This document shows, in pieces, positions 34,792 through 47,141 of a stretch of 64,000 nt of DNA. This DNA is from Psychrobacter piscatorii (GTDB lineage: Bacteria; Pseudomonadota; Gammaproteobacteria; Pseudomonadales; Moraxellaceae): positions 1-64,000 of the forward strand of contig NZ_CAJHAR010000007.1 of assembly GCF_904846415.1 (NCBI RefSeq). The letters run 5' to 3'. Below the pieces are notes generated by a model that saw only the letters and a program-made list of their open reading frames with translations, was not told where the DNA came from and made no database searches. The number at the start of each line of letters is the position of its first letter. Positions within the stretch are counted from its first letter, which is position 1. The position numbers and the translations under genes were made by a program.

Positions 34792-36021
34792 ATGATTGAA
34801 CGTCTACAAATATCAAATCTGCGCAACCTCACACAAGTTAATCTGCAGTCTACCGTTTGCAACGTTATCATCGGTGCAAATGGTAGCGGCAAAACCTCTT
34901 TGCTTGAAGCGATATTTTTATTATCGAGAGGCAAGAGCTTTCGCCATCACCAGCCAAAACGTTATATTCAACATCATCAAAACAACACTACCGTATATGC
35001 TAGACTCAACGACAGTCGTACGCTAGCCATTCAAAAACAAGCAGATGCGACAACCATTCTGCGTCTTAATCAAGCTACTGTCTACAACCAAAGTATATTG
35101 ACCGAGCAGCTACCCACGCTACTGATAGATCCCTCAACCATGGATATGTTAGAGCAGGGTAGTGCCAGTCGTCGCCAGCTATTGGATTGGTTAGTGTTTC
35201 ACATGAAACAAGGTTTTCACCCACAATGGGTCGCCTATCAACGCCTACTAAAACAGCGCAATAGTTTACTAAAAAAGACTCGTCATCTGACTCAAGTCCA
35301 GTTAGCTGAGCTAAAGTCTTGGGATAAAGGACTGAGTAATCATGCGGCATTGATACATCATTATCGTGAGCAAGTATTTACTGAGTGGCAGCCTTATTTT
35401 GCCAAAAGTGTTCTGCAGTTGTTGCCATCTTATGCTGAGCAATTGAGCCTAAGTTATAACGCTGGCTATGACACTAATGTCGCGCTTGATGTACAGCTTA
35501 ATGAGCGATTAGAGCAGGATTTACAGTTAGGATATACCCGCATAGGCAATCATCGCGCTGATATCCACGTACATTGGCGCTCTGATAATGCTGTACGGTC
35601 TGATGATGTTGTAGATAGTCAGGCGACAAATACAAATACAGCGTCCTCAGACCATGAGGTAAATGCTAAATTACCAACTTTAAAAGAACAGGCAGCAAAT
35701 GTATTGTCTCGCGGTGAAAAAAAGCTGCTCATAACTGCGCTACGCTTATCGCAACTACCATTACTGCTCAATGATAATAAAGATAGCGTTTCATTTGATA
35801 GTGGTCCAACATCGAGAGCGACCCCTGTCGTGCTACTAGATGACATTACCGCAGAGCTAGACGACAGGGCAATAAGCATTCTTTTATCAACGTTATCGCT
35901 GCTACCTTGTCAGGTGTTCATGACCAGTTTGACGGATGATATCGTACCTTTGGTTGATGAGCTGTGGTCAAAACCTAAGTTGTTTCACGTGAAACAAGGC
36001 CAGATATTGTCTGTTGATTAA
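34792..36021 (+). CDS. recF: DNA replication and repair protein RecF
   Basis: RecF is an SMC-like ATPase that helps RecO/RecR load RecA at gaps. It starts IERLQISNLRNL and has Walker A GANGSGKTSLLEAI. The signature SRGEKKLLITALRLSQ and Walker B VVLLDDITAELDD follow. The 409-residue length exceeds the usual 360. The extra residues are mainly low-complexity Thr/Ser/Asn-rich inserts at about 270-300 and 320-345, in the C-terminal half. Two parS-type sites lie in the gene and encode VFHMKQ and LFHVKQ. A 14-bp tandem duplication spans the stop codon. Confidence 0.97.
   Translation: MIERLQISNLRNLTQVNLQSTVCNVIIGANGSGKTSLLEAIFLLSRGKSFRHHQPKRYIQHHQNNTTVYARLNDSRTLAIQKQADATTILRLNQATVYNQSILTEQLPTLLIDPSTMDMLEQGSASRRQLLDWLVFHMKQGFHPQWVAYQRLLKQRNSLLKKTRHLTQVQLAELKSWDKGLSNHAALIHHYREQVFTEWQPYFAKSVLQLLPSYAEQLSLSYNAGYDTNVALDVQLNERLEQDLQLGYTRIGNHRADIHVHWRSDNAVRSDDVVDSQATNTNTASSDHEVNAKLPTLKEQAANVLSRGEKKLLITALRLSQLPLLLNDNKDSVSFDSGPTSRATPVVLLDDITAELDDRAISILLSTLSLLPCQVFMTSLTDDIVPLVDELWSKPKLFHVKQGQILSVD
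35195..35210. other. parS-like site G (inside recF)
   Basis: TGTTTCACATGAAACA has one central change from consensus and encodes VFHMKQ in recF. Confidence 0.75.
35981..35996. other. parS site H (perfect palindrome, end of recF)
   Basis: A perfect TGTTTCACGTGAAACA lies near the 3' end of recF and encodes LFHVKQ. Confidence 0.9.
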
Positions 36022-39185
<3,164 letters not shown>

Positions 39186-39212
39186 ATTTGAGTGTTCTAT
39201 TCATAGCATATG

Positions 39213-39245
39213 AAATACCGTTTCGATCATCGAGGCGGTATTTTT
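39213..39245 (+). terminator. Rho-independent terminator of gyrB
   Basis: Arms AAATACCG / CGGTATTT with inner TCGAT / ATCGA pairing are followed by a T5 run. It ends exactly where parS site I begins. Confidence 0.85.
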
Positions 39246-39260
39246 GTTTCACGTGAAACT
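39245..39260. other. parS site I (downstream of gyrB)
   Basis: TGTTTCACGTGAAACT matches 15 of 16 bases of the consensus and lies directly after the gyrB terminator. Confidence 0.8.
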
Positions 39261-39309
39261 TATTTAGATAAATTGCTATTGACTAGCAATCATAATTTGT
39301 GGAAATAAA

Positions 39310-39954
39310 ATGATCGAAGTGATATTACTCGCTATCGCCCTAGCGATGGATGCGTTTGCGGTATCGATAGGACTGGGTGCTAAGGCTCAAAAATACAGCA
39401 ATCAGTATGTACGGCACTTGGCTATCTATGCTGCGCTGTACTTTGGTATTGCTCAGGGCGTAATGCCGCTCATTGGTTATTTATTGGGTGCCGCGCTGCT
39501 GGGTTGGTTGACGGCGGCCGCGCCTTGGATTGGTGGTATTATATTAATTGCTCTAGGTGGAAAAATGCTTTACGAAGTGTTTGCTGCTGACGAATCAGAT
39601 GCAGATAGTGATGAGTTAGATGTCAACGATGATGCAATTAGCACTGATGGTAAAACAGGAGTAGTCGCTAGTAACAATCATGCACATACTAATCATGGAC
39701 ACATCAATCATCGCACGATGTTTACGCTAGCGATTGCCACCAGTATCGATGCGATGGCAGCCGGATTTACGCTAAATTTATTGGCCTTGAATGCATGGCT
39801 AGCCTGCTTGATTATCGCGGTAGTAACGGCTGTGTTTGGCTGGATTGGGGTCTATTTGGGACGTCGATCAGGCACATGGCTAGAAGAAAAAGCAGAAGTA
39901 TTGGGCGGTGTGGTACTGATTGCGATTGGTATAAAAGTCATGTTTTTTAGCTAA
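39310..39954 (+). CDS. mntP: Manganese efflux pump MntP
   Basis: MntP exports excess Mn2+ across the inner membrane. The 214-residue protein has six hydrophobic segments in two repeats. [17 protein letters not shown] holds the first conserved Asp, and [15 protein letters not shown] holds the second, the family's hallmark. A His/Asp/Asn-rich cytosolic loop (about 95-135) is longer than usual and might bind metal. I see no yybP-ykoY riboswitch or Mn-responsive element in the 50-bp upstream gap. Confidence 0.93.
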   Translation: MIEVILLAIALAMDAFAVSIGLGAKAQKYSNQYVRHLAIYAALYFGIAQGVMPLIGYLLGAALLGWLTAAAPWIGGIILIALGGKMLYEVFAADESDADSDELDVNDDAISTDGKTGVVASNNHAHTNHGHINHRTMFTLAIATSIDAMAAGFTLNLLALNAWLACLIIAVVTAVFGWIGVYLGRRSGTWLEEKAEVLGGVVLIAIGIKVMFFS

Positions 39955-39984
39955 TCTATTTAGAGTTTCACTTAATCTTTATGC

Positions 39985-40022
39985 AAAAAGCACCGCCTTG
40001 ACTATCAAAGCGGTGCTTTTTT
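39985..40022. terminator. Bidirectional terminator between mntP and rlmF
   Basis: Arms AAAAGCACCGC / GCGGTGCTTTT are flanked by A- and T-runs. mntP and rlmF converge here. parS site J starts at its right edge. Confidence 0.9.
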
Positions 40023-40037
40023 GTTTCACGTGAAACT
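40022..40037. other. parS site J
   Basis: TGTTTCACGTGAAACT matches 15 of 16 bases of the consensus and abuts the mntP-rlmF terminator. It is the rightmost site of the set. Confidence 0.8.
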
Positions 40038-40060
40038 TAACCGTGTTACGTATTCAACGA

Positions 40061-41083
40061 CTATTCTTCGTCGGTATCAAAGCGCCAAGCGAGTACACGA
40101 GTGCTTTTTTGACCTTGGCTCATCTCGATAATGCGCATTTGCGCGACATCTAACTGCTTTAATAGTAGTTGTAAAGGTTTCACGTTTTCAGATTTTGACA
40201 CCAACGTCGTGAACCAGCCAACGTGCTCGGCAAAGCTTTGGCTCTCTTTTGCCATCTTGGTCAAGAACGCAATCTCGCCACCTTCACTCCATAATTCTTT
40301 ATGCTGACCACCAAAATTTAGGTTTTGCGCGGCATTACCTGACTTGGTTGAATGACGGCTGATTTGCTCGCTTTCATTTTTACCGCGATGACGTTGCAGG
40401 TTGTGCTGCTTGCGGCTGTTGGCTTCCATCGCTTCTTCTAATGACGCATGAAACGGCGGGTTACACACCACCACGTCGAAGTAGTCTTGACGACCAATGA
40501 TATTTTTAAAGATAAATTTAGGCTCAGGTTGCAGTTTAACTTTGACCGCGCTTTTCAGTTTTGGATTGGCGTCACAAATCAGTGCAGCAGTATTGACCGA
40601 AATCGGATCAATGTCGCTCGCGGTAAATCGCCAGCCGTAGCTTTGGCTACCGACGATCGGATAGATCGCACTGGCACCCGTACCGATATCTAGGGCGTGA
40701 ATCTCTTTACCCGTCGGCGGTGTGTTGTCGGTATTCACATGCGTGGTTTGCGCGAGTAAGTCCGCAATATAGTGAATATAATCGGCACGCCCAGGGATAG
40801 GCGGACACAGATAGCCTTCAGGAATATCCCAAAATTTAACGCCGTAATAGTTTGCCAGTAGTGCTTTATTTAGCACACGAACTGCTTGATGATCCGAGAA
40901 ATTGATCGTCGGCTCGCCTTTGGGATTGGTGATGGTGTGCTCAGCAAGCTCAGGCAAGGCGCGAGTCAATACGGCAAAGTCGTAACGACCTTGGTGCGGA
41001 TTGCGCGGATGCAGCTGACCGAGTTTTTTGGCGGTCGCAGGAGATCGGTTTCTGTGTTTGCTGTTTGCAGGGATACGGGTCAT
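40061..41083 (-). CDS. rlmF: 23S rRNA (adenine1618-N6)-methyltransferase RlmF
   Basis: RlmF methylates A1618 of 23S rRNA. The 340-residue protein has [13 protein letters not shown] and [15 protein letters not shown], both characteristic of this family. The SAM-binding segment is [16 protein letters not shown], and the amino-methyltransferase motif is [10 protein letters not shown]. The Arg/His/Lys-rich N-terminus is typical for rRNA binding. It converges with mntP across a shared terminator. Confidence 0.96.
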   Translation of the reverse strand: MTRIPANSKHRNRSPATAKKLGQLHPRNPHQGRYDFAVLTRALPELAEHTITNPKGEPTINFSDHQAVRVLNKALLANYYGVKFWDIPEGYLCPPIPGRADYIHYIADLLAQTTHVNTDNTPPTGKEIHALDIGTGASAIYPIVGSQSYGWRFTASDIDPISVNTAALICDANPKLKSAVKVKLQPEPKFIFKNIIGRQDYFDVVVCNPPFHASLEEAMEANSRKQHNLQRHRGKNESEQISRHSTKSGNAAQNLNFGGQHKELWSEGGEIAFLTKMAKESQSFAEHVGWFTTLVSKSENVKPLQLLLKQLDVAQMRIIEMSQGQKSTRVLAWRFDTDEE

Positions 41084-41170
41084 AAGGTAGGGCTACGATA
41101 GGTGAATATAAGCAAACAGTGTAGCAGATTTCGCAGGTTTCTAATGGTTTATCCGTGCTTTATCGGTCGC

Positions 41171-41863
41171 TTATCGGTGACGAAAGATTAGGTTGAGTCC
41201 CAATACGATCATCGCCGACCCCAATACACGGTCAATCCAATGCTCAAAACGCTGAAAGCGGCGGTGAATTGCAGGGATAGAGAGTAGCATCACCACGGTG
41301 CTAAACCATGCCATCTGTAGCACCATCATCCAGACACCGTATATCGCCAATTGCCAAAGTGGGATGTTTGGCGACAGGACGAGGGTAAAAATCGCCACAA
41401 AATAGACAGGCGCTTTTGGGTTAAAGACGTTACAGAAAAATCCACGGCGCAATGTGGCAACGGTAGATTCGGTATTCATAGATTTAGTATGAGTAGAGGC
41501 GTCTTGCTTTGCTTGTAAATGATCAGTAGAAGTGTTCTCTTGCGTTACGGATGCTGCTATTTCTACTGGCTTTTTTGGTTTTGCCTGAATGCCCTGCCAC
41601 CCTAGATAGATCAGATAGCCACCACCTAGCCATTTAATCGCGGTCAATAGCGGCTGTGAGTGGGCAATGACCGTCGCTAGTCCCAGTACCGAATAGATAA
41701 TATGCACTGACAACCCTAAAGTAATCCCCAAACTACAAATCAAACCAGTACGTCGACCCTTAGCTAACGTCTGCTGTGAAACCAAGACAAAATCAGGGCC
41801 TGGTGAGGCGGCGGCCAGCAAGTGAACGCTCGTGATGAGCAAAAATCCGTGCCAAAACTCCAT
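41171..41863 (-). CDS. LysE/RhtB-family amino acid exporter
   Basis: This 230-residue inner-membrane protein of the LysE superfamily starts HGFLLITSVHLLAAASPGPDFVLVSQQTLAKGRRTGL, the family's first helix and PGPD motif. About six hydrophobic segments are visible, split by a Thr/Gln/Lys-rich loop (about 98-135) that is longer than usual. The substrate is likely an amino acid such as threonine or homoserine, but the exact one cannot be read from sequence. No LysG-type regulator is adjacent. Confidence 0.88.
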   Translation of the reverse strand: MEFWHGFLLITSVHLLAAASPGPDFVLVSQQTLAKGRRTGLICSLGITLGLSVHIIYSVLGLATVIAHSQPLLTAIKWLGGGYLIYLGWQGIQAKPKKPVEIAASVTQENTSTDHLQAKQDASTHTKSMNTESTVATLRRGFFCNVFNPKAPVYFVAIFTLVLSPNIPLWQLAIYGVWMMVLQMAWFSTVVMLLSIPAIHRRFQRFEHWIDRVLGSAMIVLGLNLIFRHR

Positions 41864-42109
41864 AAAGTCCTCTATACCATGATACCTGACCCAATCTGAA
41901 TCATAGTTGCACTTATCGTAAATGAGGTCAACTTTTATCTATTATCGCGCCATTCGAGTCATTGCTATCGCTTGTGTTATCGCTATATGGTGTCTATATT
42001 GAAGGTGGATTAAAAGCAGGTTTATCGACAAACTGCTATAAATAAACCATCAAGATTCGACGATATAATCACTCAATAGATAAAAAATGACTCCAACAAG
42101 GATGGCATC

Positions 42110-42910
42110 ATGACTACGGACAGTACTACGCAAGACAATCACATTACTTATGACACAGACGGCACTATTTGCCTGATTGGGCTAAACCGCGCCAATAAAC
42201 GCAATGCCTTTGACAGCCATATGATCACCCAGCTATCTGACGCATTGACCCGGTATGAAGACGATGAGCATCTACGCTGTGCGCTTATCTTTGCGTATGG
42301 TGATCACTTCACCGCTGGGCTCGATCTGGTCGAGCTACAAGACAAGCTAAACGACGGTGTGTTTGAGTTTGATGACAACCAAATTGATCCGTGGGGTATT
42401 AGTGGACGCTTACGTACCAAACCTGTGGTGGTGGCGGTAAAAGGGACTTGCTTTACCGTGGCTATCGAGCTGATGCTCAATTGTGACGTGGTTATTGCCA
42501 GTGATAACTGCAACTTTGCACAAATGGAAGTCCAGCGCGGCATCATGCCATTTGGCGGAGCGACGGTACGGTTTGTCGCGGCGGCAGGCTGGCAAAAAGC
42601 CATGCCGTATCTGCTGACGGGCAAAGCATTCGATGCGCAAACGGCTGATCGGCTGAACTTGGTCAGTGAAGTGGTGGCAAATGGCACTGAATACGAGCGT
42701 GCATTAACACTGGCACAAGAGATCTGTAAAGCTGCACCGCTGGGCGTTAGAGGCGCGCTGTCCTCAGCACAAGATGCGAGCCGCAATGGGGCAGCGACGG
42801 CACTGGCCAATATCCATAGCTATCTGCCGCCACTCTTTCATTCAGAAGATGCCAAAGAGGGCGTGATGGCGATGGTTGAGAGACGGGAGGCTGAGTTTAC
42901 TGGTAAATAG
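42110..42910 (+). CDS. Enoyl-CoA hydratase/isomerase family protein (crotonase fold)
   Basis: This 266-residue crotonase-fold protein has LNRANKRNAFDSHMI near the start. The first oxyanion-hole segment is GDHFTAGLDL, and the second is VAVKGTCFTVAIELMLNCDVVIA, where the canonical GGG/GAG is replaced by TVA. MEVQRGIMPFGGATVRF follows, where other family members carry catalytic acids. The altered motif makes its activity hard to assign; it may be an isomerase, hydratase or hydrolase. It stands alone between the divergent exporter and the cupin gene. Confidence 0.85.
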   Translation: MTTDSTTQDNHITYDTDGTICLIGLNRANKRNAFDSHMITQLSDALTRYEDDEHLRCALIFAYGDHFTAGLDLVELQDKLNDGVFEFDDNQIDPWGISGRLRTKPVVVAVKGTCFTVAIELMLNCDVVIASDNCNFAQMEVQRGIMPFGGATVRFVAAAGWQKAMPYLLTGKAFDAQTADRLNLVSEVVANGTEYERALTLAQEICKAAPLGVRGALSSAQDASRNGAATALANIHSYLPPLFHSEDAKEGVMAMVERREAEFTGK

Positions 42911-42933
42911 TTTTTGATCATATATTGAAAAGT

Positions 42934-43025
42934 AGTTCGCCTCTTAATGATTATTAAAACCTACCTTAACAGTGTTGTTTGTAGCAATTACTGATATCTC
43001 AGGCTCTATTAAGAGGTTGCGAACT
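42934..43025. repeat. Imperfect inverted repeat between crotonase and cupin genes
   Basis: AGTTCGCCTCTTAAT (42934-42948) pairs with ATTAAGAGGTTGCGAACT (43008-43025) apart from a three-base bulge, around a loop of about 59 bp. The right arm overlaps the cupin stop codon. It may serve as a terminator-like fold for the convergent genes, though no U-tract follows. Confidence 0.5.
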
Positions 43026-43521
43026 ATATCTCACCCAAATCTTCCATATCCACATACTCTTTTTTACCATGGATCGTATACATCTTACGCTTGATCTCTG
43101 GATACAGGGTAATGTCAATCGGTGGTCGGCTGCCGCCCATTAGGTAAGTGGCATCGGCATCGCTATCATTGCGCATCGAGTGCGCCGCGCCATGAGCAGG
43201 GAAGCCGACGAAATCTCCAGCACTCAGCTGATAATGCTCATCACCGTAGCGCAGCGATAGCTCGCCTGACAGCACATAAATGAACTCATCGGACTCTTCA
43301 TGATAGTGATGGGTCGTCGTCTCATCGCCTGCCGCGACCCGCACCAGATGCAAGCCAAATTTGGTCAGACCGACAATATCACTGAGCGACACCGTATGGC
43401 GAATGGCGTGCTCATTGAACTGGTGGACATGCTTAGTCTCAGGCGTGTTATCGATATCGGATTTGGTCAAGACGTATGCTTGCGTATCCTTACGGGGCTG
43501 TTGGTCTGGTGTCGTCATCAT
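43024..43521 (-). CDS. Cupin-domain protein
   Basis: This 165-residue single-cupin protein has the metal-binding pattern TTHHYHEESDEFIYVLSGELSL (cupin motif 1). Motif 2 is DFVGFPAHGAAHSMRND, with a His that completes the site. Cupins of this size are often mannose-6-phosphate-isomerase-like or dioxygenase-like, but the function here is not predictable. SD AAGGAG precedes tandem ATG codons at 43521 and 43518. It converges on the crotonase gene. Confidence 0.85.
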   Translation of the reverse strand: MMTTPDQQPRKDTQAYVLTKSDIDNTPETKHVHQFNEHAIRHTVSLSDIVGLTKFGLHLVRVAAGDETTTHHYHEESDEFIYVLSGELSLRYGDEHYQLSAGDFVGFPAHGAAHSMRNDSDADATYLMGGSRPPIDITLYPEIKRKMYTIHGKKEYVDMEDLGEI

Positions 43522-43701
43522 CGGTCTCCTTGATTGATGCTTTGAGTGTATACCACTATTAGCCCATAGTATCAGGTTTGAAAAGGGACGAAATAGGCGT
43601 GATGTTGATAATCAGATAGCGGCTTTATATATCCTACATAAAGCGATTGTTGATGACGCCATTCCTGTTGTACCCTGAACCATTATTTTAAATGAAGGGG
43701 A

Positions 43702-44862
43702 ATGCGGGTGTTGTATAACTTTGATGAGGTCATCGATAGACAGAATACGGGGTCACTCAAATGGCACTATAGCGATGATACGATTCCGCTGTGGGTGGCG
43801 GATATGGATTTTAAGGCTGCACCGCCGATCTTAAACGCGATTGAGCAAGCCGTGCAGCATGGCATATTGGGCTATACCAAGCCTACCGAGGTACTGTATG
43901 ACGCGATTATTGACTGGCATGGCAGTCGCTATGAGTTGGCGCTTAAGCAATCAAATATCTTATTCTCCCCAGGTGTCGTCCCAAGCCTAGCGCTGATGAT
44001 GAACGTCTTTACCGAGGTCGGGGATGCGGTACTGGTCAATGATCCTATCTATGCGCCATTTATGAGTAAAGTGACGCAAAATGGGCGCACGCTCATCACC
44101 TCCTTATTACAAGAGAGCAAGGGTAAATATCATTTAGATTTGGCTGATATCGAAGCCAAAATAATAAAGCATGATATTAAGCTGTATTTACTCTGCAATC
44201 CGCACAATCCGGGCGGGCGCGTGTGGACGAGAGAAGAGCTCGAGGCGCTACTGACGATTTGCAAAAAGCATAATGTGGCAATTGTCAGTGATGAGATTCA
44301 TCAAGATTTAACCTTGAGCGATCACACGTTCACGCCGTTTTTGACGCTAGCAACAGGTTACGAGCACAACGTAGTCAGCCTGACCTCGATGACCAAAACC
44401 TTTAACATCGCCGGTATCAAAGGCTCGATGATCTTTGCTAAAGATGAAGGTTTACTCCAAAAAATCAGTCAACAGCAGCAGTTAAATGACGAGTATGAGC
44501 TGAATTTATTTGCGTATACAGCGATGCGTAATGCCTATGAGCAAGGCGATGAATGGTTGGCACAGGCGCTGACATATATTGAGGCTAATATTGATTTAAC
44601 CATGCAGTTTTTCGCTGAGCATCTGCCAAACATTAAGGTCATGCGTCCAGAAGCGTCCTATCTGATTTGGCTGGATTGCTCAGCGTACAGTCAAGACGAC
44701 CAAGTGCTCTATGAGGCGCTGCGTGCGGCGAGGGTAGAGCTAAACGCTGGGATCAAATATGGTGAGGAAGGGCATCTTAAAATGCGTTTGAATGTAGCTT
44801 GTCCTAGATCAGTGTTGACTGAAGGGTTACATCGTATTCAAAGCGCCTTTAGCACACTATAA
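43702..44862 (+). CDS. PatB/MalY-type pyridoxal-phosphate C-S lyase
   Basis: PatB/MalY proteins cleave cystathionine and related C-S bonds with PLP. The 386-residue protein has WVADMDFKAAPPI near the start and the PLP lysine in SLTSMTKTFNIAGIKGS (K232). CNPHNPGGRVWT and SDEIHQDL match the fold type I aminotransferase active site of this subfamily. The start may be GTG 43708 or TTG 43711 rather than ATG 43702, because AAGGGG lies too close to the ATG. The in vivo substrate is not known. Confidence 0.9.
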   Translation: MRVLYNFDEVIDRQNTGSLKWHYSDDTIPLWVADMDFKAAPPILNAIEQAVQHGILGYTKPTEVLYDAIIDWHGSRYELALKQSNILFSPGVVPSLALMMNVFTEVGDAVLVNDPIYAPFMSKVTQNGRTLITSLLQESKGKYHLDLADIEAKIIKHDIKLYLLCNPHNPGGRVWTREELEALLTICKKHNVAIVSDEIHQDLTLSDHTFTPFLTLATGYEHNVVSLTSMTKTFNIAGIKGSMIFAKDEGLLQKISQQQQLNDEYELNLFAYTAMRNAYEQGDEWLAQALTYIEANIDLTMQFFAEHLPNIKVMRPEASYLIWLDCSAYSQDDQVLYEALRAARVELNAGIKYGEEGHLKMRLNVACPRSVLTEGLHRIQSAFSTL

Positions 44863-44963
44863 AAGCGGTTATAAAGCAGATATGAAGTTTTGGTTAATGG
44901 CTGATGTGCGCGTTTAGAGATTTACTCCATGCTTCACTTGTAAGTTTTATTATAGATAGATAG

Positions 44964-44991
44964 CAAAAACCCCGCGATGGCGGAGTTTTTA
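44964..44991. terminator. Terminator between the PatB-like gene and the YadA-head gene
   Basis: Arms AAAACCCCGC / GCGGAGTTTT (one mismatch) surround a GATG loop, with a T-run on the right and A-run on the left. It lies between two convergent genes. Confidence 0.75.
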
Positions 44992-45024
44992 TTGTTTATG
45001 GAATGAGCGGTAGTTTTTCTCGTA

Positions 45025-46038
45025 TTATTGAGCAGACTTATAATAGTCAACGAGCATGGTACCTAGCGTACCATTTTCATCAATCGTCACAATACTGACT
45101 TGACCTGTCTGTGAGGCGGTACTGGATTTCACTTGGCCTGCGTTACCTAAGACGACCTGATGCTTATTAGTCGCTTTTACGCCGTTACCGATAGCGATAC
45201 TATTTAAGCCACTAGCCATTGAAATATTACCAATCGCAATAGAAGCTTCGCCCTGTGCAGCTGCCGCTTCACCAACAGCCGTTGCACGCATACCACTGGC
45301 ATTGGCTAGGTGACCAAACGCTTGCGCGCGTTCCCCCGTGGCTTTTGACTGCCAACCGATAGAGGTTGAACCCAGACCTGCCGAATTGGCTTGACCACCG
45401 ACAGCAGTCGCAGAGTTCATACCTGCGTTTGCTTGATTACCGACAGCAACAGTATCATTGGTGCCACCCGCCATTGCCGCTTCACCGACAGCGGTTGCAC
45501 GTACGCCGCTAGCATTGGCTAGATGACCGAATGCTTGAGCACGCTCAGCAGTGGCTTTTGATTGCCAACCAATCGAGGTGGAGCCCAGACCTGCGGCATT
45601 GGCTTGACCACCGACAGCGGTAGCAGAGTTCATACCTGCGTTTGCTTGGTTACCGACAGCGACGGTATCATTCGTTCCGCCTGCCATTGCCGCTTCACCA
45701 ACGGCGGTTGCACGCACACCGCTAGCATTGGCTAAATGACCGAATGCTTGAGCACGTTCAGCGGTGGCTTTTGATTGCCAACCAATCGAGGTGGAGCCTA
45801 GACCTGCTGCATTGGCTTGACCACCGACCGCAGTTGCAGAGTTCATACCGGCATTCGCTTGACTACCAAGTGCAACCGTATCATTGGTTCCACCTGCCAT
45901 AGCTTGATTGCCATAGGCCAGAGCCATTGTGCTGCCATCAGCTGCCATCACGGCGGTAGTGCTAAAAGACGCTGCGGCGACTGCTAGAGCGAGAGTACTG
46001 ATCTTTAGCGCTGAACGTGATGAGAATTCCATTTTCAT
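45025..46038 (-). CDS. Secreted YadA-head repeat protein without membrane anchor
   Basis: This 337-residue protein has a signal peptide (about 1-32). The mature part consists of YadA-like head repeats of the trimeric autotransporter family (short Ala/Gly-rich units such as ATAVGGQANAAG, SIAIGN and TAVGEAA). Three copies of a 71-residue block (residues 46-258) are nearly identical. After the head it ends with KHQVVLGNAGQV, a Ser/Thr segment and DYYKSAQ. There is no coiled-coil stalk and no C-terminal beta-barrel anchor, so it cannot insert in the outer membrane like YadA. SD AAGGA precedes ATG 46038. It may be a released or passively bound adhesin. Confidence 0.85.
   Translation of the reverse strand: MKMEFSSRSALKISTLALAVAAASFSTTAVMAADGSTMALAYGNQAMAGGTNDTVALGSQANAGMNSATAVGGQANAAGLGSTSIGWQSKATAERAQAFGHLANASGVRATAVGEAAMAGGTNDTVAVGNQANAGMNSATAVGGQANAAGLGSTSIGWQSKATAERAQAFGHLANASGVRATAVGEAAMAGGTNDTVAVGNQANAGMNSATAVGGQANSAGLGSTSIGWQSKATGERAQAFGHLANASGMRATAVGEAAAAQGEASIAIGNISMASGLNSIAIGNGVKATNKHQVVLGNAGQVKSSTASQTGQVSIVTIDENGTLGTMLVDYYKSAQ
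45265..45903 (-). repeat. Three tandem 213-bp repeats within the YadA-head gene
   Basis: Three copies of a 213-bp unit (71 codons) lie head to tail, with only scattered synonymous and a few amino-acid changes (for example S for A, M for V in the third copy). The period was confirmed by recurrence of GCAGAGTTCAT at the same phase in each copy. Such arrays can change copy number by slippage or recombination. Confidence 0.85.
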
Positions 46039-46694
46039 AATTTTTTATCCTTTTTTAAAAAACGCCCTAGGGGCTTTACAGTGGATTCGATTGGCTATTT
46101 ATAAAGACAGTAGTTCTATTGAAATCGAGTCGTTTTTAACCGAAAAACCTAACAATTGACCGCCTATGTCTGAATTTATGCTGAATGAACAACGGTAATA
46201 CGTGACTCAGTAATCAAATAAACATGACTGGATTGGCGCTCTTGCTGTCCTGATGTTATTACGCCAATCCAAGATGAACGATAAACCTATAAGCACCCAA
46301 AATAATTGCGATTTTTCGTGTAAAAACGAGAAACCCGTCCATCTGTTTTACTAGTGTTTTCGGCATCCACATTTATAATCTACATGATTACGTAACAAAG
46401 TTCGACTGATAATTAACGTCTGCTTTCAAAAAGTTACAGTCGAATTATTCAACAAAAAAAACGTAGTTTTCGTAAGGGATTTCAGACCTTATGGATACTG
46501 AGCTGTGTAAAAATACTTAACAGTAAGGGGTATAAAATAAATGATATTTAATAGCACTAAAATGCGTGCAGGAAAGCAATCAAAAGAGAGCAGCGTGGTA
46601 AATTGAAGTCAAGATTACTGAAAAAAGGGTGGTTAGCAGATGATAGCCTGTCTGAAGCTAAAGTAGATGGATGCAAATCGAAGAGTAGAAAGAA
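46039..46694. other. Gap between YadA-head and MgtC-like genes
   Basis: This is a 656-bp AT-rich gap upstream of the YadA-head gene and downstream of the MgtC-like gene. A 10-bp perfect inverted repeat, TGGATTGGCG (46229) and CGCCAATCCA (46262), with a 23-bp loop, is the only clear structure. A 21-codon frame at 46541-46606 with AGGGG upstream is open but unsupported by similarity. No RNA gene is recognised. Confidence 0.45.
46229..46271. repeat. Inverted repeat in the YadA-head upstream gap
   Basis: Perfect 10-bp arms TGGATTGGCG / CGCCAATCCA enclose 23 bp. No U-tract follows, so it is more likely an operator-like or structural element than a terminator. Confidence 0.6.
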
Positions 46695-47141
46695 TTAAGA
46701 TTTGTCCTTATGCTTGGCTTTGGTTTTAAATGGTGTGGAAAATTGCAATATTAAAAATCCCACCACGGATAAAATGATGGCAATTTCGTAGCGAGCGTAA
46801 GCTACTGAGATACCAATAGCGCCAGTATTCCAAAGTCCTGCGGCCGTCGCGGTGCCTTCTGCGCCATCTTTGTTTTTGACAATCGCGCCGCCGCCAATAA
46901 AGCCCATGCCAGTGATGATGCCATACATAATGCGCGCTTGGGCGTCGGGGCTGTCATAGATATCCATCCCTACCAGCATAAAGGCGCATGAGGCAATGGT
47001 AACCAAAGGAAAAGTACGCAGGCCTGCGCCATTGTCTTGAAACTCACGATTGAGCGCAATGGGCAGCGACAGTATAAAGGCGATACTCAGCTGCATGGCG
47101 TGATAGGCCAGCAGTTTGAGGTTTAGATCAAACGCGAACAT
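46695..47141 (-). CDS. MgtC/SapB-family membrane protein
   Basis: This 148-residue protein carries the N-terminal membrane domain of the MgtC/SapB family: ALNREFQDNGAGLRTFPLVTIASCAFML, IITGMGFIGGGAIVKN and EGTATAAGLWNTGAIGISV. About four membrane helices are visible. It lacks the C-terminal ACT-like domain of Salmonella MgtC. MgtC proteins help cells under Mg2+ limitation or acid. I chose ATG 47141 with AGGGA upstream rather than the longer frame starting at 47201. It faces away from guaA. Confidence 0.87.
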   Translation of the reverse strand: MFAFDLNLKLLAYHAMQLSIAFILSLPIALNREFQDNGAGLRTFPLVTIASCAFMLVGMDIYDSPDAQARIMYGIITGMGFIGGGAIVKNKDGAEGTATAAGLWNTGAIGISVAYARYEIAIILSVVGFLILQFSTPFKTKAKHKDKS

